From positions 1 to 9,314 of the forward strand of contig JAFYJX010000011.1 in assembly GCA_017537905.1 (NCBI GenBank): a DNA stretch of 9,314 bases, given 5' to 3'. Positions 5,605 through 9,314 of the stretch are shown in pieces (positions within the stretch are counted from its first letter, which is position 1; every line of letters begins with the position of its first letter). Position numbers and translations under genes: made by a program. A model generated the notes under the pieces. The model was not told the origin of the DNA, did not search any database, and was given only the letters and a program-made list of their open reading frames with translations. Source of the DNA: Clostridiales bacterium. GTDB lineage: Bacteria > Bacillota_A > Clostridia > Saccharofermentanales > Saccharofermentanaceae.

Positions 5605-6954
5605 TTAAGTGCTGCTCTCAGAAGTAGCGGAAGTCTCAGAAGACTCATCAGCAAAGTAAGTCTGCTTTGTAGCTTCTTTCTTGAATTCCTCATACTGCTT
5701 AGATGTCATACCCTTATCGGAGCCCTTAAGGAGCGACTCGATAACGATGAAAGCAACACAGTTGACTCTTATCTGGAGCCGGTCGCCGGAGCAGTCGATC
5801 TCGCCGTCATTATTCCTGTCCAGATCTTCTGTTATAAGAAGCTCATCGAGGAAATATGTGCAGTCTGAAGGCGTGCGTCTGATCTTGCCGCCGAAGTCCT
5901 GCATATTAAGGTTTTTGGTCTCTTTCATCTTATCAAGAGCCGTATAGTTATAGTCAAAGCTCTCGAAATATACGACCGGTATACCTCTCTCGTCAAAGAG
6001 CTTATAGTCGGACATCGTGCCGGAAACCTCGTTATAGATGTCCTTATATCCGTCATCGTTAATGTCGAACTTTAATCCGGATTCGTTGTAGTAGAGATCG
6101 AACCTGTAATAAGTGTACAAAGGATTGGCAAAGCAGACGTCATAAGCCTGGTAGAGCTTTCTCCTCATCTCATATTTCTGCGTGGTGATAAGAGACTTAT
6201 ATCCGGCAGAAGCATAAACCTTATCGCCGGCATAGAGGCTGTCGATATCGTACATAACATCGATGCTCTGGAGTTCTGCTCCGGAGAGCGAGGTGACGAA
6301 CTTCTCGGCACCTGCGAAGTTATCGGTGCCCGCGCCAAAAAAGACGAACCAGACATCGTAAGCAACGTCGGTATATTCCTTATAGGCCATCATGGCAGTA
6401 AGAACGCAGGCAGTACCTGAAGCATTGTCCGAGATGCCGTCAAATACATATTTCGGGCGCTCGGTAGGCTCAGCCTCGCCTTCTTTTTTCTTGTCATCTT
6501 TCTTTTTGTCATCCTTCTTTTTGTCCTCTTTGGGAAGATACTCAGGAAGGACTGAAGCATCGTAATGAGCGCCTATTACGGCAACCCTGTGCTCTATCTG
6601 ATATGTACCGTCAGCCTGATGGACATAAAATCCCGTACCGGGGACCTTAACTATATAATTGGCAGAGCTTCCGGCCTCTTCCTTATCGAATGTCTGGATC
6701 TCAGGCGTGTAGCCGAGCTCTCTGATCTTGGCTTCGATATAATCGCCTGTCGCCTTCTCGCCCTCGGAATAAGCTGCTCTCTCAGGAAACCTGGAAGCGA
6801 TCTCTCTGGCGATATCCGATCCGAAAGTGCCATAATCTGCGGCTCTCCTGTCCTTCTTCTCTTCCTTTTTGCAGGATGTCAAAAGGAGCGGCTGTGCCAA
6901 AACCGCAAAACATATAGCTGTTGCTACTATTCTCTTAAATCTCGTGCTGTTCAT
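5605..6954 (-). CDS. M28-peptidase-like lipoprotein lacking key metal ligands
   Basis: A 449-residue surface lipoprotein with lipobox LTSC (Cys28) and an M28 zinc aminopeptidase fold at about 40-410. The first ligand motif IGAHYDA (His130), GISDNASGTA (Asp176) and the DIDS aspartate (Asp238) are kept. The usual GAEE pair, which supplies the general base and a zinc ligand, reads GAGT (207-210). SDH reads SDY (315-317), and the YHTPxDT motif carrying the last His ligand reads RRTPSDC (359-365). Peptidase activity is therefore doubtful. A Lys/Asp-rich insert (about 142-157) sits between the first two motifs. Two EF-hand or dockerin-like loops, DINDDGYKDIYN (297-308) and DRNNDGEID (379-387), suggest calcium binding. 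It begins 17 nt after the AroB-like gene and lacks a well-placed ribosome binding site. The C-terminus is Ser/Thr/Glu-rich. Confidence 0.85.
   Translation of the reverse strand: MNSTRFKRIVATAICFAVLAQPLLLTSCKKEEKKDRRAADYGTFGSDIAREIASRFPERAAYSEGEKATGDYIEAKIRELGYTPEIQTFDKEEAGSSANYIVKVPGTGFYVHQADGTYQIEHRVAVIGAHYDASVLPEYLPKEDKKKDDKKKDDKKKEGEAEPTERPKYVFDGISDNASGTACVLTAMMAYKEYTDVAYDVWFVFFGAGTDNFAGAEKFVTSLSGAELQSIDVMYDIDSLYAGDKVYASAGYKSLITTQKYEMRRKLYQAYDVCFANPLYTYYRFDLYYNESGLKFDINDDGYKDIYNEVSGTMSDYKLFDERGIPVVYFESFDYNYTALDKMKETKNLNMQDFGGKIRRTPSDCTYFLDELLITEDLDRNNDGEIDCSGDRLQIRVNCVAFIVIESLLKGSDKGMTSKQYEEFKKEATKQTYFADESSETSATSESST
6488..6532. repeat. Three 15-nt tandem repeats inside the M28-like gene
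   Basis: Three copies of a unit close to TTTTTGTCATCTTTC (plus strand) lie at 6488-6502, 6503-6517 and 6518-6532, differing at a few bases. They encode the KKDDK-type charged insert and, being in 5-codon units, can expand or contract without a frameshift. Confidence 0.8.
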
Positions 6955-6963
6955 AACTACGCT

Positions 6964-6969
6964 ATTATA
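6964..6969 (-). promoter_or_regulatory. Possible -10 element directly before the M28-like start codon
   Basis: A perfect TATAAT on the minus strand ends 9 nt before the ATG at 6952-6954. If used, the transcript would have almost no leader. No matching -35 box is seen. The AGGG overlapping the upstream stop is 15 nt from the ATG, too far for a good ribosome binding site. Confidence 0.3.
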
Positions 6970-6971
6970 CC

Positions 6972-8072
6972 CTAAGCTTCCTCATCTTTTGCGGCAACTT
7001 GTGAAGAGCTCGGAGTAATCTTCTTCAAACGCTCCTCAAGAACGGCCAGAGCCTCGTCAGTCGTAGGATTTACAATGGCCCAGCTGCCCTTGCCGTCCTT
7101 CTCTTCGTAGCAGACGAGGGAATCAGCCGAATTCGAGCCCTTACGGTATGAATCCTTAAGAGAATTCATTATCGCATTGAAGCTAACACCCTTAAGTTCC
7201 GTGGGAAGTCCTAATTTCAGATAGATTGCGGCAAATGCAGGTCTAGCCTTATCGGGGACTGTCGCATAGAGGCTTAATGCCAGCGCCTCACCCTCCGAAT
7301 AATTCATGAACCTGAAATAGCCCTCAATTGCCTCCGAGAGCTCAGAACCGAGAGTCATGAGCAAAGGATTCTTCTTATCGATCGCTGCCCTTGCCGCATA
7401 AACGCGGTTTAAGAAAACCCTTATATCAGAGGGCTTAGAATCGCTCATCTCGATGAGTTCGGTCAGAAGTCCGAAGTCTGCGAGCAGAGCATATCTGATT
7501 ATCTGTGAATAACCGTTTGGAATGAACTTCTTTGGAACCGTCGAAAGGAATGTCGGATCGATAAATACAGCGTGCTGGGAAATAGCCACGGACGCAGTAT
7601 TCTTGCGGCTTCCGGAGTTAAGGTAAGCCTTATCCGAGCAGCATGTCTCGGCCATGGACGACAAAGTCGTCGGAACTGCGATATAACGGGATCTTCCTGT
7701 ATAAAGTGCTGATGCAAAAGATGCTATATCAAGGACTGAACCGCCTCCAAGAGCGATTATCCAGTCATTGGCATTAAGACCGTATTCGTTAAGCTCTTTT
7801 ATTACGTTATTGACCTGCGAAAGGTTCTTTAACTGTTCTCCCTCATCGATCGTGATAAGGCATGTCTTGATGTTCCTTAAGACGAACTGCTTCTCAAAAG
7901 CGTTGTAGTAATATGCGCTGACCTGTCTGTCGGAGATAATGGCAGCCTTTATCTGGCGGTCACTTAAGTCTTTATTTTCGTATTGCTCAAGAATAAAGCC
8001 GGCAACGAATTCTTCTGCGATACCGCTTCCGGTAAAGCAATCGTAGCTTCTGTTGCAATCAAGTCTGTCCAA
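6972..8072 (-). CDS. 3-dehydroquinate synthase (AroB)-like protein without zinc ligands
   Basis: A 366-residue cytoplasmic protein that resembles AroB over its whole length. The NAD-binding segment is present: EGE at 77-79, then IIALGGGSVLDIASF (105-119) and VPTT (133-136). Lys148, Asn152 and Lys157-Asn158 also match AroB positions. However, GLAEVIKYG reads GYSQIIRYA (the zinc-ligand Glu becomes Gln190 and Lys becomes Arg193), GHTFGHAIE reads GSELSEAIE (His to Ser243 and Glu247), and HGEAVA reads EGEALA (His to Glu260). With the metal site gone it is unlikely to make dehydroquinate as AroB does; it may be a divergent sugar-phosphate cyclase relative or a regulatory paralog. The start is TTG with AAGGAG at 10-nt spacing; no ATG occurs before residue 140. 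It is divergent from gltX and leads into the M28-like gene 17 nt on. Confidence 0.82.
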   Translation of the reverse strand: MDRLDCNRSYDCFTGSGIAEEFVAGFILEQYENKDLSDRQIKAAIISDRQVSAYYYNAFEKQFVLRNIKTCLITIDEGEQLKNLSQVNNVIKELNEYGLNANDWIIALGGGSVLDIASFASALYTGRSRYIAVPTTLSSMAETCCSDKAYLNSGSRKNTASVAISQHAVFIDPTFLSTVPKKFIPNGYSQIIRYALLADFGLLTELIEMSDSKPSDIRVFLNRVYAARAAIDKKNPLLMTLGSELSEAIEGYFRFMNYSEGEALALSLYATVPDKARPAFAAIYLKLGLPTELKGVSFNAIMNSLKDSYRKGSNSADSLVCYEEKDGKGSWAIVNPTTDEALAVLEERLKKITPSSSQVAAKDEEA

Positions 8073-8082
8073 GATTTAAGGG

Positions 8083-8088
8083 CTCCTT
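8083..8088 (-). promoter_or_regulatory. Ribosome binding site supporting the TTG start of the AroB-like gene
   Basis: AAGGAG on the minus strand lies 10 nt before the TTG at 8070-8072. The family's N-terminal strand (SYDCFTGSG) begins only 8 residues later, so this start gives the expected length. Confidence 0.7.
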
Positions 8089-8106
8089 TCGGTCTTAAAA
8101 GTCAAT

Positions 8107-8134
8107 TTGTATATTACCACAAAAGTGTTAGAAT
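8107..8134 (+). promoter_or_regulatory. Predicted promoter of gltX
   Basis: TTGTAT (8107-8112) and TAGAAT (8129-8134) are 16 nt apart, and the -10 is preceded by TGT, making it an extended -10. The leader would be about 30 nt, too short for a T-box. The minus-strand promoter of the AroB-like gene must lie in the same 97-nt gap; TAATAT at 8111-8116 on that strand is a candidate -10 and would overlap the gltX promoter. Confidence 0.5.
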
Positions 8135-8169
8135 ATACGCTCAGGTAAAATTATTAATAGAGGTTATGT

Positions 8170-9314
8170 ATGAAAATAAGAACGAGATTCGCACCCAGCC
8201 CCACGGGCTTTATGCATGTCGGCAATCTTCGCACCGCGCTTTACGAGTACCTTACGGCTAAGCACGAAGGCGGTACTTTTGTGTTGAGGATCGAAGATAC
8301 TGACCGTGAACGTTATGTTGAGGGTGCAACTCAGGTTATATATGACACAATGAAGCTTGCAGGCCTTGAGCACGACGAAGGACCTGATATCGGCGGCGAG
8401 TTCGGTCCCTATGTCCAGAGCGAGAGACTCTCGATGTATAAGCCTTATGCCGAGAAGCTCGTTGAAGAAGGCAAAGCTTACAGATGCTTCTGCACCAAGG
8501 AGCGCCTTGAAGCTCTTAAGGAGAATGCTCCTGAAGGCACAGGCTACGACAGGCACTGCAGAGACTTGTCTCCTGAAGAGATCCAGAAGAACTTAGACGC
8601 AGGCATGCCCTATGTCATCCGTCAGAAGATGCCTCTTACAGGCTCTACTTCTTACCATGACCTGGTTTACGGAGATATCACATTCCCTAACGAAGATCTG
8701 GACGATCAGGTACTTATCAAGACAGACGGCTTCCCTACTTACAACTTCGCTAACGTAATCGATGACCACACAATGGGCATCACACATGTTGTAAGAGGAT
8801 CAGAGTACCTGTCTTCCACACCTAAGTACAACCTCCTCTACGAGGCATTCGGCTGGGAGATCCCCACATATATCCACCTGCCGCTCATCATGGGCAAGTC
8901 AGTTGACGAGGAAGGCAACGAGGTCATCTCCAAGCTCTCCAAGCGTCACGGCTCTACAGGCTTTATGGATCTCGTTAACGAAGGATATCTCCCTGAGGCG
9001 ATCATCAACTATATCGCTCTTCTCGGCTGGGCTCCCAAGGATACGAGAGAGATCTTCTCTCTGCCTGAGCTCATCGAAGCATTTGATATCAACGGCATCT
9101 CCAAGTCACCTGCCGTATTCGACTACGACAAGCTGTCATGGGTCAACCAGGAACACATCAAGGCTATGTCCGACGAAGAGTTCTTAGAGCATGCCAAGCC
9201 CTTCTACGATGAGGCAGGCGTTGATCCTTCATGCTATGCACTTCTTGCAGAGCTCTTGAAGCCCAGGATCGCGAAGTTCAACGAGATCACGGAAAAGCTC
9301 TCATTTATCAAGGA
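8170..9314 (+). CDS. gltX: Glutamyl-tRNA synthetase, 3' end cut by window edge
   Basis: The first 381 codons of a class I aminoacyl-tRNA synthetase of about 485 residues; it charges tRNA-Glu with glutamate in the cytoplasm and may also serve tRNA-Gln in organisms using the GatCAB route. The Rossmann-fold opening is RTRFAPSPTGFMHVGN, where HVGN (16-19) is the HIGH signature in the HIGN-like form common in bacterial GluRS. RIEDTDRER follows. A zinc-type cluster begins with Cys106 and Cys108 and continues in YDRHC. VVRGSEYL..TPKYNLLYEAFGW and the KLSKRHG loop (255-261, the KMSKS signature) complete the catalytic core; the anticodon-binding part continues past the edge. The ATG at 8170 has AGAGG at 6-nt spacing; an ATG at 8166 is out of frame and gives only a short reading frame. 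Confidence 0.97.
   Translation, partial: MKIRTRFAPSPTGFMHVGNLRTALYEYLTAKHEGGTFVLRIEDTDRERYVEGATQVIYDTMKLAGLEHDEGPDIGGEFGPYVQSERLSMYKPYAEKLVEEGKAYRCFCTKERLEALKENAPEGTGYDRHCRDLSPEEIQKNLDAGMPYVIRQKMPLTGSTSYHDLVYGDITFPNEDLDDQVLIKTDGFPTYNFANVIDDHTMGITHVVRGSEYLSSTPKYNLLYEAFGWEIPTYIHLPLIMGKSVDEEGNEVISKLSKRHGSTGFMDLVNEGYLPEAIINYIALLGWAPKDTREIFSLPELIEAFDINGISKSPAVFDYDKLSWVNQEHIKAMSDEEFLEHAKPFYDEAGVDPSCYALLAELLKPRIAKFNEITEKLSFIK

Noticed and set aside
6565..6975. Plus-strand 136-codon frame opposite the M28-like gene
   Set aside because: Antisense to a clearly recognisable protein; no ribosome binding site or known domain.
8073..8169. T-box or other riboswitch before gltX
   Set aside because: The gap to the divergent gene is only 97 nt and the predicted leader about 30 nt, with no T-box hairpins or terminator.
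8215..8226. HVGN instead of HIGH in GluRS as evidence for an unusual synthetase
   Set aside because: HIGN/HVGN-like forms are ordinary in bacterial GluRS, and the KLSKR loop is intact.

Overview
The window looks like a chromosomal segment of a low-to-mid GC Gram-positive anaerobe, most likely a member of Clostridia (Bacillota). The evidence is strong GGAGG-type ribosome binding sites, GTG and TTG starts, lipoprotein signal peptides followed by Thr/Ser/Glu-rich linkers, a CdaA-type diadenylate cyclase, and a non-discriminating-looking bacterial GluRS. I see no phage, IS, CRISPR or plasmid hallmarks, and no stretch over 300 bases lacks a gene. Genus cannot be fixed from the sequence alone.

Layout, left to right: (1) two tRNA genes on the minus strand, Gly(TCC) followed directly by Arg(TCT), the latter cut by the window edge. 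(2) A small minus-strand SH3-domain lipoprotein. (3) A minus-strand pair of a GH5-like lipoprotein and, 16 nt downstream, a RimJ/RimL-type GNAT acetyltransferase. (4) A divergent plus-strand gene for a small HEAT-repeat protein, ending in a strong terminator and a long imperfect hairpin. (5) A minus-strand block read from right to left: an AroB-like protein, an M28-peptidase-like lipoprotein, a CdaA diadenylate cyclase fused to a YbbR (CdaR-like) domain, and a GlmU-type left-handed beta-helix protein. (6) Divergent from that block, the start of gltX on the plus strand, running off the right edge.

Two themes stand out. First, the c-di-AMP enzyme and its usual membrane partner appear as a single polypeptide, next to a GlmU-like hexapeptide-repeat gene rather than the usual glmM; both arrangements point to a link between c-di-AMP and cell-wall amino-sugar metabolism. 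Second, three separate proteins keep a recognisable enzyme fold but have lost key catalytic or metal-binding residues: the GH5-like lipoprotein (acid/base Glu and most active-site aromatics and histidines), the M28-like lipoprotein (Glu-Glu pair and terminal His ligand), and the AroB-like protein (all three zinc-ligand positions). All are full-length with good translation signals, so they look like maintained pseudoenzymes or enzymes of changed chemistry, not decaying genes. These residue comparisons were made from memory of the families and need alignment to confirm.
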